Assembly (NCBI RefSeq): GCF_009904105.1
Contig: NZ_JAAABJ010000595.1
Span: 1-64,000, forward strand
Source of the DNA: Elizabethkingia argenteiflava
GTDB lineage: Bacteria > Bacteroidota > Bacteroidia > Flavobacteriales > Weeksellaceae
Length of the DNA: 64,000 nucleotides
Reading direction: 5' to 3'
Shown here: piece by piece, positions 1-8,263 of the stretch
Numbering within the stretch: the stretch's first letter is position 1
Layout of the letters: the number at the start of each line of letters is the position of its first letter
Notes under the pieces: model-generated
What the model was told of the DNA's origin: nothing
Database searches by the model: none
The model's input: only the letters and a program-made list of their open reading frames with translations
Program-made: the position numbers and the translations under genes

Positions 1-442
1 AAAACGATATGTAAATACAAGGACAATTAATCTCTAGTTCTGGATAGAGATTGCATAATCCACTAGTCAGGTTTCGATTTACGGCTGAAAAATTATTTAG
101 TCTTGATCATTTTGTGTTTTAAATTTTTAATATACATCATTTTGTTTTTTAAGTATCTGTTAAGTTATTTATATCCTAAGCAGGTAGAAAAAGAATTAAC
201 TAAATAAAAGTACAAAAATATATTTAAATGATGCATAAAAATGTATAATTTTTATTAAAAGTGGAATAATCCAGTAGTTTATACCCTTTGTGTGCTTTTG
301 GAAAACAGTTTGTTGGGTGGGTAACACCAAGCGGTATATTTCTTATTAGATCGAATAAGAACGCATAAGATGGGTAATAAAAAAAGAGGAGATATTAGCA
401 GGAATAAGATTGAATATCGGAAATGCTGAAAGGGAGATTCAT
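1..442. other. Gene-free left edge
   Basis: No open reading frame here resembles a gene, and no RNA gene is recognisable. Two small structures are visible: an 8-bp inverted repeat (29-36 with 45-52, loop of eight), and a near-identical 17-base direct repeat beginning ATCATTTTGT at 106 and again at 136. The stretch probably holds the end of a transcript unit from outside the window and spacer DNA. Confidence 0.5.
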
Positions 443-475
443 AAAAAAAGGAAGATTTTAATATCCTCCTTTTTT
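443..475 (-). terminator. Terminator of the thioesterase-thiL operon
   Basis: An A-rich left arm with GGAAGAT and a right arm ATCCTCC followed by T residues form a stem with one mismatch. Read leftward it follows the thiL stop directly and ends in a run of seven T. It could stop transcription in either direction. Confidence 0.75.
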
Positions 476-478
476 ATT

Positions 479-1534
479 CTATTGGCGTTTTAAAAAAGCA
501 TCCCAGCCCTGAGCTGTAAGCTTGATTAATTCATGGGAGCCTCTTGCTACCATATAGTTCCCTTGTTGGGCTTCTACGGCGTGCCCAATAACAGTGAAAT
601 CTGGGTGGTTTTTAATTTTTTCATAATCATTTGGGCATATTGTGAATAGCAATTCATAGTCTTCGCCTCCGTTTAGCGCAGCAATAACCGGATTAAAATT
701 AAGCTCTTCGGCGGTGCTTATCGTTTGGTTATCTAGGGGTATTTTTTCTTCATATAAGTGAAAGCCTACCTTAGATTGATCGGCAAGATGTAGGATTTCT
801 GATGCCAATCCATCTGAAATATCGATCATCGACGTAGGTGAAATTCCTAATTCCTCTAGTGTGTTACGGATATCAGTACGCGCTTCTGGTTTCAACTGTC
901 TTTGAAGAATATAATCATAACCTTCCATTTCTGGTTGCATATGAGGGTTGGCAAGATAAACCGAGTGTTCTCTTTCCAATATTTGTAACCCCATATAGGC
1001 ACCCCCTAGATCTCCAGTTACGACTAATAGATCATTAGGTTGAGCAGTAGAACGTTTAATAATTTTTTCTTCATCTTGTAGGCCTATGGCACTGATGCTA
1101 ATTACCAAGCCGGCTTGCGAACTGGTGGTATCTCCGCCAATAAGATCTACTTTGTAATGTTGGCAGGCAAGAGCAATGCCTGCATACAACTCTTCAAAAG
1201 CTTCTACAGGAAAGCGATTAGAAGCGGCTAATCCAACTAAAATTTGTGTAGGAACCGCGTTCATAGCAGCTAAGTCGCTTAGGTTGGAGACAACAGCTTT
1301 ATAACCTAAATGTTTTAAGGGAACATACCCCAGGTTAAAGTGTACATTTTCGGCTAAAATATCAGTAGTCACCACCACTCGTTTTTCTCCTGGATGAATA
1401 ATGGCAGCATCATCGCCCACACCCAAAGAGGAGGAAGGCTGTTCCAGAGCGAACTTTTCTGTGAGATGCTTAATCAGTCCAAATTCACCGAGAGTGGATA
1501 CTGGGGTTAAGGGTGTCTTTTTATCTTCGAGCAT
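479..1534 (-). CDS. thiL: Thiamine-monophosphate kinase
   Basis: ThiL phosphorylates thiamine monophosphate with ATP to give the cofactor thiamine diphosphate, the last step of thiamine synthesis, in the cytoplasm. The 351-residue product has the usual length and the AIR-synthase/PurM-like fold signatures: GVGDDAAII near residue 40, DILAENVHF (residues 58-66), GGDTT near 135, MIDISDGLASE near 237 and GGEDYELLFT near 290. The aspartates in these motifs bind magnesium-ATP in the family. The start is an ATG. It lies four bases after the stop of the thioesterase gene at 1539-2045, so the two are probably co-transcribed. No other thiamine gene is in the window. Confidence 0.95.
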   Translation of the reverse strand: MLEDKKTPLTPVSTLGEFGLIKHLTEKFALEQPSSSLGVGDDAAIIHPGEKRVVVTTDILAENVHFNLGYVPLKHLGYKAVVSNLSDLAAMNAVPTQILVGLAASNRFPVEAFEELYAGIALACQHYKVDLIGGDTTSSQAGLVISISAIGLQDEEKIIKRSTAQPNDLLVVTGDLGGAYMGLQILEREHSVYLANPHMQPEMEGYDYILQRQLKPEARTDIRNTLEELGISPTSMIDISDGLASEILHLADQSKVGFHLYEEKIPLDNQTISTAEELNFNPVIAALNGGEDYELLFTICPNDYEKIKNHPDFTVIGHAVEAQQGNYMVARGSHELIKLTAQGWDAFLKRQ

Positions 1535-1538
1535 ACAT

Positions 1539-2045
1539 TTACTTAAACAGGTTGGGATCTACATTTTCAGGAAGTGGAGAAATTTTTTTTAAATCTTCTC
1601 GCTTTATAATTTCGATATTATCCGTTTTATATTTTTGGAAACAAACCAATAGATCATCAGGAGGAGTGGTTAGCTTTCGTACTATAGTATCAATCCATAC
1701 TCCGACCACTTTGGCAGTAGCACAATGAGTGCCGTCGGGTAAATAAAATTTATGGGTAAAGGAATAGATAGAGCCATCTTCAGACATGCCCGAAACTTCT
1801 AAACCCACATATACAGTTTGATCTGCCATAATTTCTTTAAAGAAAGAATACTCTTCCCTTAAAACTACAGGGCCTACTCCCCAGTGTATAAGTTGGGAAA
1901 TGCCTATACCATGGGCCTTCATAAAAGCCATGCGGGTTTGCGCACAAAACATAACATAGGAGGAATTGGCTAAATGGCGGTTGGCGTCGATATCCGACCA
2001 TCTTACTTCAAATTTGTGATAATATGCAGACATACTCATAAACAT
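1539..2045 (-). CDS. Acyl-CoA thioesterase, 4HBT (hotdog) family
   Basis: The 168-residue product has the 4-hydroxybenzoyl-CoA thioesterase pattern: an N-terminal strand then VRWSDIDANRHLANSSY, where the first Asp of the D-x-D-x-x-x-H segment is the usual catalytic position. Such enzymes hydrolyse acyl-CoA or acyl-ACP thioesters in the cytoplasm; the substrate cannot be told from sequence. Three ATG codons lie close together (2045, 2039, 2033) and the choice is uncertain; all lie downstream of a TAATTTTG -7 box at 2096-2103. It is the first gene of a pair with thiL. A second, only distantly similar hotdog thioesterase lies at 52141-52632. Confidence 0.85.
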   Translation of the reverse strand: MFMSMSAYYHKFEVRWSDIDANRHLANSSYVMFCAQTRMAFMKAHGIGISQLIHWGVGPVVLREEYSFFKEIMADQTVYVGLEVSGMSEDGSIYSFTHKFYLPDGTHCATAKVVGVWIDTIVRKLTTPPDDLLVCFQKYKTDNIEIIKREDLKKISPLPENVDPNLFK

Positions 2046-2095
2046 AAAAAGGCTATACTTTTATAGTGTACTGATAGTGCAGCTATAGCCAGCCT

Positions 2096-2103
2096 CAAAA
2101 TTA
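2096..2103 (-). promoter_or_regulatory. -7 box for the thioesterase-thiL operon
   Basis: Read leftward the sequence is TAATTTTG, an exact match to the Bacteroidota TAnnTTTG element, about 50 bases before the start codon. No clear -33 element is seen. Confidence 0.55.
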
Positions 2104-2130
2104 AGGATAAATGATGGTTTATAAAAATTG

Positions 2131-2138
2131 TAATTTTG
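2131..2138 (+). promoter_or_regulatory. -7 box for the flavoprotein gene
   Basis: TAATTTTG matches TAnnTTTG and lies 20 bases before the ATG at 2158. It decides the start: an in-frame TTG at 2143 would fall at about the transcription start and is not a plausible initiation codon. Confidence 0.6.
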
Positions 2139-2157
2139 TGGCTTGCCTTGTATTAAG

Positions 2158-3390
2158 ATGAATAGTTTAAAAAAGAAAAAACTTGTAATTGTAGGGGGAG
2201 GAGCGGCAGGCTTCTTTACTGCAGCCAATGTAGATGGAGATCAATATGATATTTGTATTCTGGAGCAATCTGGGGATGTTTTGCAGAAAGTGAAAATATC
2301 TGGTGGGGGAAGGTGTAATGTTAGTCATGCTTGTTTTGATCCTCGCGAACTCATATCTTTTTATCCGAGAGGAAATAAAGAATTACTGAGTGTTTTTACC
2401 AAATTTCAACCCAGCGATACTATGGAATGGTTTCAACAGCGTGGAGTAGCCTTAAAGATAGAAGAAGATAATCGTATTTTTCCCCATACAGATTCTTCTG
2501 CCAGTATTATTAATGCCTTAATGGAGGCCGCTCTTCAGAATGGGGCAAAAATTTTAACGAATAAAGTCGTCAAAAAAATAGAAAAGAGAGATAAAAATTG
2601 GATTATCAAAACAGCTTCAGAAGAATTTATAGGGGATAGTGTCGTTTTTTGTACCGGAAGTTCACCTAAATCTTATCAACTTTTAAGAGACTTAGGTTTT
2701 GATATGGTAGATTTGGTGCCCTCCCTTTTTACGTTTAATATTAAAAATAAAAGTATTGAAGGCTTTATGGGAACTTCTTTTCCTCGGGCATGGGTAGAGC
2801 TTCCCCGCCTAAAAAAAGAAGTAGCAGGCCCCTTATTAATTACGCATTGGGGATTAAGCGGCCCCGCAGTGCTTAAATTATCCGCTTGGTGTGCGCGTGA
2901 GTTATTTGCAATGGATTATCAGGTGGAGGTAGTGGTTAATTTCTTGGGTATGCACCGGTCAAATGCCGAAGCTATATTGAATGATTTTAAGTCCAAAAAT
3001 GCTAAAAAAAATATAGGTCAGGCAAAGATTTTTGAGCTTACCCATAGATTTTGGAATGCCAGTTTAGAAATGAAGGGTATTAATCCCTCTAAAACTATGG
3101 GGAATATCAGTAATAGGGAAGTACAACTGATACTAGACCACCTTTGCAATAATAGGATGCAGGTGAAGGGTAAAAGCACTTTTAAAGATGAATTTGTAAC
3201 TGCAGGCGGAGTAGACCTTAAGGAAATAGAGTTTAAAACAATGCAGACTAAGAAGCATGCCAATTTTTATTTAGCAGGAGAAGTATTAAATATTGATGCC
3301 GTGACTGGCGGATTTAACTTTCAGGCCTGTTGGAGCGAGGCTTGGCTAATTGCACAAGCGCTTAATAGGACTAAAGAATTAGTCTCATAG
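2158..3390 (+). CDS. FAD-dependent oxidoreductase, HI0933/BaiN-like family
   Basis: A 410-residue flavoprotein. The N-terminus has a Rossmann dinucleotide motif (VIVGGGAAGFFTA, residues 11-23 or so), followed by the family signature KISGGGRCNVSH near residue 50, and the C-terminus has the FAD-contacting segment GEVLNIDAVTGGFNFQ. The family is widespread and its physiological reaction is mostly unknown; BaiN in clostridia reduces bile-acid intermediates, which should not be transferred here. I chose the ATG at 2158, not the in-frame TTG at 2143, because of the promoter box. It stands alone, divergent from the thioesterase operon, and ends at a hairpin shared with mutS. Confidence 0.88.
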   Translation: MNSLKKKKLVIVGGGAAGFFTAANVDGDQYDICILEQSGDVLQKVKISGGGRCNVSHACFDPRELISFYPRGNKELLSVFTKFQPSDTMEWFQQRGVALKIEEDNRIFPHTDSSASIINALMEAALQNGAKILTNKVVKKIEKRDKNWIIKTASEEFIGDSVVFCTGSSPKSYQLLRDLGFDMVDLVPSLFTFNIKNKSIEGFMGTSFPRAWVELPRLKKEVAGPLLITHWGLSGPAVLKLSAWCARELFAMDYQVEVVVNFLGMHRSNAEAILNDFKSKNAKKNIGQAKIFELTHRFWNASLEMKGINPSKTMGNISNREVQLILDHLCNNRMQVKGKSTFKDEFVTAGGVDLKEIEFKTMQTKKHANFYLAGEVLNIDAVTGGFNFQACWSEAWLIAQALNRTKELVS

Positions 3391-3497
3391 CGGTACGCAA
3401 TCAAAGCTATAAGATGTCCTCCTTTCTTAAGAGGTTTGGGTAAACCCTGCTCCAGTTTTAAGAGGAAATGATGTTGATTTCTAAAGAGAAGAAATAT

Positions 3498-3535
3498 AAA
3501 AAGAGTGGATAGGTATGAAACCATCCGCTCTTTTT
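3498..3535. terminator. Bidirectional terminator between flavoprotein gene and mutS
   Basis: AAAAAGAGTGGAT pairs with ATCCGCTCTTTTT across a 12-base loop with one wobble pair. T runs occur in both reading directions, which fits two genes that converge here. Confidence 0.85.
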
Positions 3536-3577
3536 ATAATAATAGTTTTGTTCCTTCTAATCCCTTTCGTAATCTAT

Positions 3578-6166
3578 TTAGTCTCCAATCATTTTCTTAA
3601 TGGCATTTAGTTTCATCAGGGCTTCAATAGGCGTTAAAGTATTGATATCTATTTTATTCAGTTCTTCTCTAATATTTTCTAACACAGGATCGTCGAGTTG
3701 AAAGAAGCTGAGCTGTAAATTTTCTTCTGTGATGCGCTTGGTTTTTTCCGCCGGAGTACTCGGGGAGCGAGAATCTTCAAGGGTTTTCAATATTTCTTGG
3801 GCACGGCGAATCACCTTTGAGGGCATGCCGGCTAGTTTGGCGACGTGAATCCCAAAGCTATGCTCGCTACCCCCTGGGATGAGTTTTCTTAAAAATATAA
3901 TATTCCCTTTATTTTCCCGTATACTCACACTAAAATTTTTAATTCTATTGAAAGTGAGAGTCATCTCGTTTAGTTCGTGATAATGGGTTGCAAAAAGGGT
4001 TTTGGGTTTTGTAGGGTGCTGATGGAGATATTCTGCAATTGACCACGCGATGGAAACGCCATCATAGGTACTGGTACCCCGACCTATTTCGTCGAGTAGA
4101 ATTAAGGAGCGATCGGATATATTGTTCAGAATATTAGCGGCTTCATTCATTTCCACCATAAAGGTAGACTCACCAGCGCTCAAATTATCCGAGGCGCCTA
4201 CTCGGGTAAATATTTTATCCAATAGACCTATTTCGGCATGTTTGGCTGGAACATAGCTGCCGATCTGTGCTAAAAGGCAAATGATGGCGGTTTGTCTTAA
4301 AATAGCAGACTTCCCCGCCATATTAGGGCCTGTTACCATAATGATTTGTTGGGACTCTTGATCCAGATAAATATCGTTTGGAATATATTTTTCTCCTAAG
4401 TTTAAGGATTTTTCAATAATAGGATGTCGTCCCCCCGAAATATTTAGGGCAAAGTTTTCATTGAGTATGGGCTTGGTATATTGTTCCTGTAATGAGAGTT
4501 CGGATAAACCTACAGCACAGTCTAATTCAGCGATGCGGGTAGCATTTTCTTGGATCAGGTCTATATATTGAAGCAGCAGGTTGCAGCTAGAACGATATAA
4601 TTCCGCTTCTAGAAGCAAAATTTTTTCTTCGGCGCCTAAAATTTGATTTTCATATTCTTTGAGCTCTTGGGTAATGTAGCGCTCTGCATTAACCAGAGTT
4701 TGTTTCCTGACCCAATCTTCAGGAACTTTATCTTTATGTGTATTTCTTACCTCTATGAAATAGCCAAATACATTATTAAAATCTATTTTGAGGCTGGTTA
4801 TACCTGTTCGCTTAATTTCGCGATCTCTCATTTCGTCTAAGAAATGTTTTCCTTTGAATTGCAGGTTTCTTAGCTGATCCAGTTCTTCACAGACGCCCGC
4901 TTTAATCACATTTCCTTTGCTCAGATGAACAGGCAATTCTTCATTAAGGTGGTGATGGAGATGCTTTAGGATCTCGCTCAGATCCTGCAGCGGATCTAAG
5001 TATTTTAGAACATTCGGATAGGGGTTTAATAAGTTTTTAATGCGATGAATACTTTCTAAGGATTCCCGCAAATAGCCTAATTCTTTAGGCGTGATCTTTT
5101 GGGCGGCCAGTTTACCCATGAGTCGATCCAGATCCGAGATGGACTTGAGCTGTAAGGAAATATTATATTTTAATAAATCCTGTTTGTTTAAAAAATCGAT
5201 GAGACTAAGCCTGCGGTTGATTTCGGGTAGATTCTTTAGCGGAAGAATTAATCGCCGCCTTAGCAGTCTGCCTCCCATGGGGGTATAGGTTTTATCAATA
5301 ATATCCAACAGGCTTTTTCCTTTTTGCTGGTTAGCGGATATGATTTCTAGATTGCGTAGGGTAAAGCCATCCATCATCAAATAGTCTTCCTGAGGAATAG
5401 ATTGAATTTTTGTAATATGATTGAGCAAGTGGTGATGTGTGTCTTCCACGAGATAGGCAAAAATAGCACCCGACGCAATAATTGCCAGGCGTTGATGCTC
5501 AATGCCAAAGCCTTTTAGAGAGTTTGTTCGAAAATGTTGCGTGAGTTTTTCATAGGCATAATCATATTGGAAGGCCCAGTCTTCTAGTTTGAAGTTACTG
5601 GTGTTGTTTAGATGTTGCGGAATTTTTGTATTTCGTTGAAGGATAATCTCACTTGGGTTAAAGGTCTGGAGAAGGTGGATTAGTTTCTCCTGATTGCCTT
5701 CACTCACCAGAAATTCACCAGTTGAGATGTCCACTAAAGCAATGCCGTATTTTTCTTTTTCCTGATGCAGGGATAATAGAAAATTATTACGTTTAGCATC
5801 CAGAACTTGATCGTTAAAGGTGACGCCAGGGGTCACCAATTCAGTAACCCCTCGTTTTACTATACCTTTTACCATTTTTGGATCTTCAAGCTGATCGCAA
5901 ATGGCGACGCGCATTCCTGCGCGTACTAATTTGGGGAGATAGCTATCTAGGGAGTGGTGTGGAAAACCAGCCAATTCTATGTGAGAAGCCTTACCATTGG
6001 CTCGTTTCGTTAAAACAATCCCCAGTATCTGGGAAGTTTTAATAGCATCTTGTCCAAAAGTTTCATAAAAATCACCTACACGGAACAGCAGAAGTGCGTC
6101 AGGATATTTAGCCTTTATACTGTTGTATTGCCCCATTAAAGGAGTTTCCTTCTTTTCTTTCGCCAT
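3578..6166 (-). CDS. mutS: DNA mismatch repair protein MutS
   Basis: MutS binds mispaired bases and starts post-replicative mismatch repair. The 862-residue product has the full domain order: the N-terminal mismatch-recognition domain with DFYETF near residue 32 (the Phe that stacks on the mismatch and the Glu), connector, lever/clamp, and the ABC-type ATPase with Walker A GPNMAGKS near 610, DEIGRGTSTYDG (Walker B and signature region) and the ATHYHEL segment. The C-terminus is short. I start it at the ATG at 6166 (MAKEKKETPL); an in-frame TTG at 6187 lies inside the -7 promoter box. No mutL is in the window. Confidence 0.97.
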   Translation of the reverse strand: MAKEKKETPLMGQYNSIKAKYPDALLLFRVGDFYETFGQDAIKTSQILGIVLTKRANGKASHIELAGFPHHSLDSYLPKLVRAGMRVAICDQLEDPKMVKGIVKRGVTELVTPGVTFNDQVLDAKRNNFLLSLHQEKEKYGIALVDISTGEFLVSEGNQEKLIHLLQTFNPSEIILQRNTKIPQHLNNTSNFKLEDWAFQYDYAYEKLTQHFRTNSLKGFGIEHQRLAIIASGAIFAYLVEDTHHHLLNHITKIQSIPQEDYLMMDGFTLRNLEIISANQQKGKSLLDIIDKTYTPMGGRLLRRRLILPLKNLPEINRRLSLIDFLNKQDLLKYNISLQLKSISDLDRLMGKLAAQKITPKELGYLRESLESIHRIKNLLNPYPNVLKYLDPLQDLSEILKHLHHHLNEELPVHLSKGNVIKAGVCEELDQLRNLQFKGKHFLDEMRDREIKRTGITSLKIDFNNVFGYFIEVRNTHKDKVPEDWVRKQTLVNAERYITQELKEYENQILGAEEKILLLEAELYRSSCNLLLQYIDLIQENATRIAELDCAVGLSELSLQEQYTKPILNENFALNISGGRHPIIEKSLNLGEKYIPNDIYLDQESQQIIMVTGPNMAGKSAILRQTAIICLLAQIGSYVPAKHAEIGLLDKIFTRVGASDNLSAGESTFMVEMNEAANILNNISDRSLILLDEIGRGTSTYDGVSIAWSIAEYLHQHPTKPKTLFATHYHELNEMTLTFNRIKNFSVSIRENKGNIIFLRKLIPGGSEHSFGIHVAKLAGMPSKVIRRAQEILKTLEDSRSPSTPAEKTKRITEENLQLSFFQLDDPVLENIREELNKIDINTLTPIEALMKLNAIKKMIGD

Positions 6167-6184
6167 TTTTATATCAATAGGCTT

Positions 6185-6192
6185 CAAATTTA
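6185..6192 (-). promoter_or_regulatory. -7 box for mutS
   Basis: Read leftward: TAAATTTG, exact TAnnTTTG, 19 bases before the ATG at 6166. The TTG at its end is the false upstream start of mutS. Confidence 0.6.
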
Positions 6193-6296
6193 AGGATTAA
6201 ATTCAGGCTTTGAAAGTTTGTTTTTTCGAGCTTCCATTTTCTATGTCTGTAAAATCCTATCCTGTCAGTATATAAGTATTATCGGTTTTACTTTTG

Positions 6297-6304
6297 TAAA
6301 TTTG
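6297..6304 (+). promoter_or_regulatory. -7 box for the RNA methyltransferase gene
   Basis: TAAATTTG matches TAnnTTTG and lies 18 bases before the ATG at 6322. No convincing -33 element was found. Confidence 0.55.
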
Positions 6305-6321
6305 CGGTTTGGAAAATTAAA

Positions 6322-6855
6322 ATGGTAGAAAAGCTCAAACTCGAACAACTGGGTAGAGTGGACGTGGAAACGTTTAAGCAATCGGTGAAAATCCCCCTTG
6401 TTGTTGTACTAGACAGTATCCGAAGCATGAATAATGTGGGGGCTGTCTTTAGAACTGCGGATGCTTTTATTGTAGAAAAATTGGTATTGTGTGGTATTAC
6501 CCCCCAACCTCCCCACCGCGAGATTCATAAAGCGGCCTTGGGGGCTACGGAAAGTGTAGAATGGTGCTATGAAAAAAATGTAGAGGATAGCATAAAACAG
6601 CTAAAATCTAATGGTTATCGTATTTTGGCCATAGAGCAAACAACGGGAAGTATAATGCTAGATCAGCAAGCTATTTCCAAACAGGAAAAATATGTTATCA
6701 TTATGGGGAATGAGGTAGCAGGGGTATCCGATGAGGCTTTAGCTTTATGTGATGGATTTATAGAAGTTCCACAGTTGGGAACTAAACATTCGCTCAATGT
6801 AAGTGTATGTGCGGGGATTGTGATGTGGGAATTTTTTAAAAAACTAAATTCCTAA
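6322..6855 (+). CDS. SPOUT-family RNA methyltransferase (TrmH/SpoU type)
   Basis: A 177-residue single-domain SPOUT methyltransferase, expected to use S-adenosylmethionine to methylate a ribose in tRNA or rRNA. The three family motifs are seen: SIRSMNNVGAVFRTADAF near residue 33, IIMGNEVAGVSD near 133 and PQLGTKHSLNVSVCAGIVMWE near 156. It lacks the N-terminal RNA-binding extension of larger SpoU proteins, so it resembles TrmH or TrmL in size; the target nucleotide cannot be assigned. Its placement next to mutS in the opposite direction is common in Flavobacteriia. Confidence 0.9.
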   Translation: MVEKLKLEQLGRVDVETFKQSVKIPLVVVLDSIRSMNNVGAVFRTADAFIVEKLVLCGITPQPPHREIHKAALGATESVEWCYEKNVEDSIKQLKSNGYRILAIEQTTGSIMLDQQAISKQEKYVIIMGNEVAGVSDEALALCDGFIEVPQLGTKHSLNVSVCAGIVMWEFFKKLNS

Positions 6856-6899
6856 TTGAGGAGATAAAAATTGAATGTGTTTAATAGAGAGTGATAGGC

Positions 6900-6962
6900 A
6901 TAGGAGTATTTTTTATTTTTTGAGGGGGAGGGATTTGGAAATAAAACTCCTATCCCTTTTTA
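6900..6962 (+). terminator. Possible terminator of the RNA methyltransferase gene
   Basis: ATAGGAGT (6900-6907) pairs with ACTCCTAT (6946-6953), followed by CCCTTTTTAT. The loop is long, so the call is moderate. Confidence 0.45.
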
Positions 6963-6968
6963 TAAAAA

Positions 6969-7027
6969 GTCCAGCGGGGACTTTGGATTGTAGGAAACTC
7001 TTTATAGAATAAGTCCCGCTGCTGGAC
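6969..7027. repeat. Long imperfect inverted repeat
   Basis: GTCCAGCGGGGACTT (6969-6983) is matched by AAGTCCC-GCT-GCTGGAC (7011-7027), leaving a 27-base centre. Only the junction of the two arm blocks differs (one base on the left against three on the right). It lies about 110 bases after the RNA methyltransferase gene and beyond its likely terminator. No T run follows it, so it is not a normal terminator. It may be a structured RNA, a protein-binding palindrome or a small dispersed repeat. Confidence 0.65.
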
Positions 7028-7348
7028 ATTGAAAACTTTTTTGCATGTAGGCGCCGACAGTTAAGAGGGGATTTGCTGGGAGTCAGTATTAGAGCTTCTT
7101 TTTTATTCCCAGAATGGGGCTAACCTCTACTTGGTTGTAAGTATAAGGATAGCTAAAAAAATCTGATCAAAAGATCTCTCCAGTTTTTTCGCAAGTTTTT
7201 AAACAGAGGTATATAGATTTATAAAAGTAATTCTCTCCCTATAATAAAGTATTTTTTATAATCATAATTTTTTTTAGACGATTTTACCCGTTATACGGGT
7301 GAGGTTGATTTTATCTATATCTCTATTGATGGTATTTAGTCTTGTATT
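7028..7348. other. Intergenic stretch without a recognisable gene
   Basis: No open reading frame or RNA gene is recognisable. A short perfect hairpin, ACCCGTTATACGGGT, lies at 7284-7298, without a following T run on either strand. Confidence 0.5.
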
Positions 7349-8206
7349 TTACTGTAATAAAGATTTAAAAGTATCTCCTTGCTTAATATCGCCAGTATTA
7401 TAGCCTTTCATAAACCACTCTACTCTTTGTGCGGAAGAACCGTGGGTAAAAGATTCTTGATTAATATAGCCATAGGTTCTCCTCTGTATATTATCATCCC
7501 CCGCCACTTGGGCTGCATTCACTGCAGCTTCAATATCTCCAGGTTCTAGAATAGCACCTTTTAAACGATTATTGTTGTTTTTAGCCCAAACACCAGCATA
7601 AAAATCAGCTTGGAGTTCCAGAGCAACAGAAATTCGGTTCATTTTTGCTGTGGAATAGCGGCCACTTTTTCTTAACTGATCAATTTTTTTTGTGGTACCC
7701 ATCAAATTTTGGATGTGATGCCCCACTTCATGTCCTAAAACGTAAGCAATGGTAAACTCGCTTACTTGGCCACCGTATACGGATTGTAAATCCTCGAAGA
7801 AGTTCATATCCACATATATGGTCTGATCAGAGGGACAATAAAAAGGACCCATAGATACTTGTGCAGAGCCACAATCCGAATGAGTAGTCTTTTCGAAAAT
7901 AACAATTTTCGGAGGAGCATAGCTCAATTTATTGTCCTTAAAAATTTGTGACCAAGTCGCCTCGTTCCAAGCGGCGATCATTTGTACAAATTGCTTTACG
8001 TTTTTATCTTCTTTACTGAGAAAGAGATGTTTGGTTGTGTTAGATGCCGTAGATTCAGGATTGAACAAATTGGAAACATTTCCTCCGAGGAAGAAGAGGA
8101 AAGTTCCGACAATAATCGCTCCTAGTCCACTACCGACAATAATGCCTTTCCAGGCTTTTACACGGCGGTCTTCTACGTTGTTGCTTCTTTCATTTGTCCA
8201 TTTCAT
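7349..8206 (-). CDS. YpfJ-type membrane-anchored zinc metallopeptidase
   Basis: A 285-residue protein of the putative neutral zinc metallopeptidase family (YpfJ/KPN_02809). One membrane segment at about residues 22-43 anchors a large outer domain. The zinc motif HEVGHH lies near residue 158 and a downstream ELQADFYAGVWA segment supplies the expected third ligand region. A conserved tail with GSSAQRVEWFMKGY closes the domain. The substrate is unknown. It reads leftward and the LtaS-like gene lies 57 bases upstream on the same strand, so co-transcription is possible. I see no strong terminator behind it. Confidence 0.88.
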   Translation of the reverse strand: MKWTNERSNNVEDRRVKAWKGIIVGSGLGAIIVGTFLFFLGGNVSNLFNPESTASNTTKHLFLSKEDKNVKQFVQMIAAWNEATWSQIFKDNKLSYAPPKIVIFEKTTHSDCGSAQVSMGPFYCPSDQTIYVDMNFFEDLQSVYGGQVSEFTIAYVLGHEVGHHIQNLMGTTKKIDQLRKSGRYSTAKMNRISVALELQADFYAGVWAKNNNNRLKGAILEPGDIEAAVNAAQVAGDDNIQRRTYGYINQESFTHGSSAQRVEWFMKGYNTGDIKQGDTFKSLLQ

Positions 8207-8263
8207 TTTCTATTTTTTTTTGGGGTTAAGATATATGAGATAAGTATTTATTTTTTCATCTAT

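Noticed and set aside
7284-7298. Perfect hairpin ACCCGTTATACGGGT as a terminator for the metallopeptidase gene
   Set aside because: Neither strand has a T run after it; it may be chance or a small binding site.
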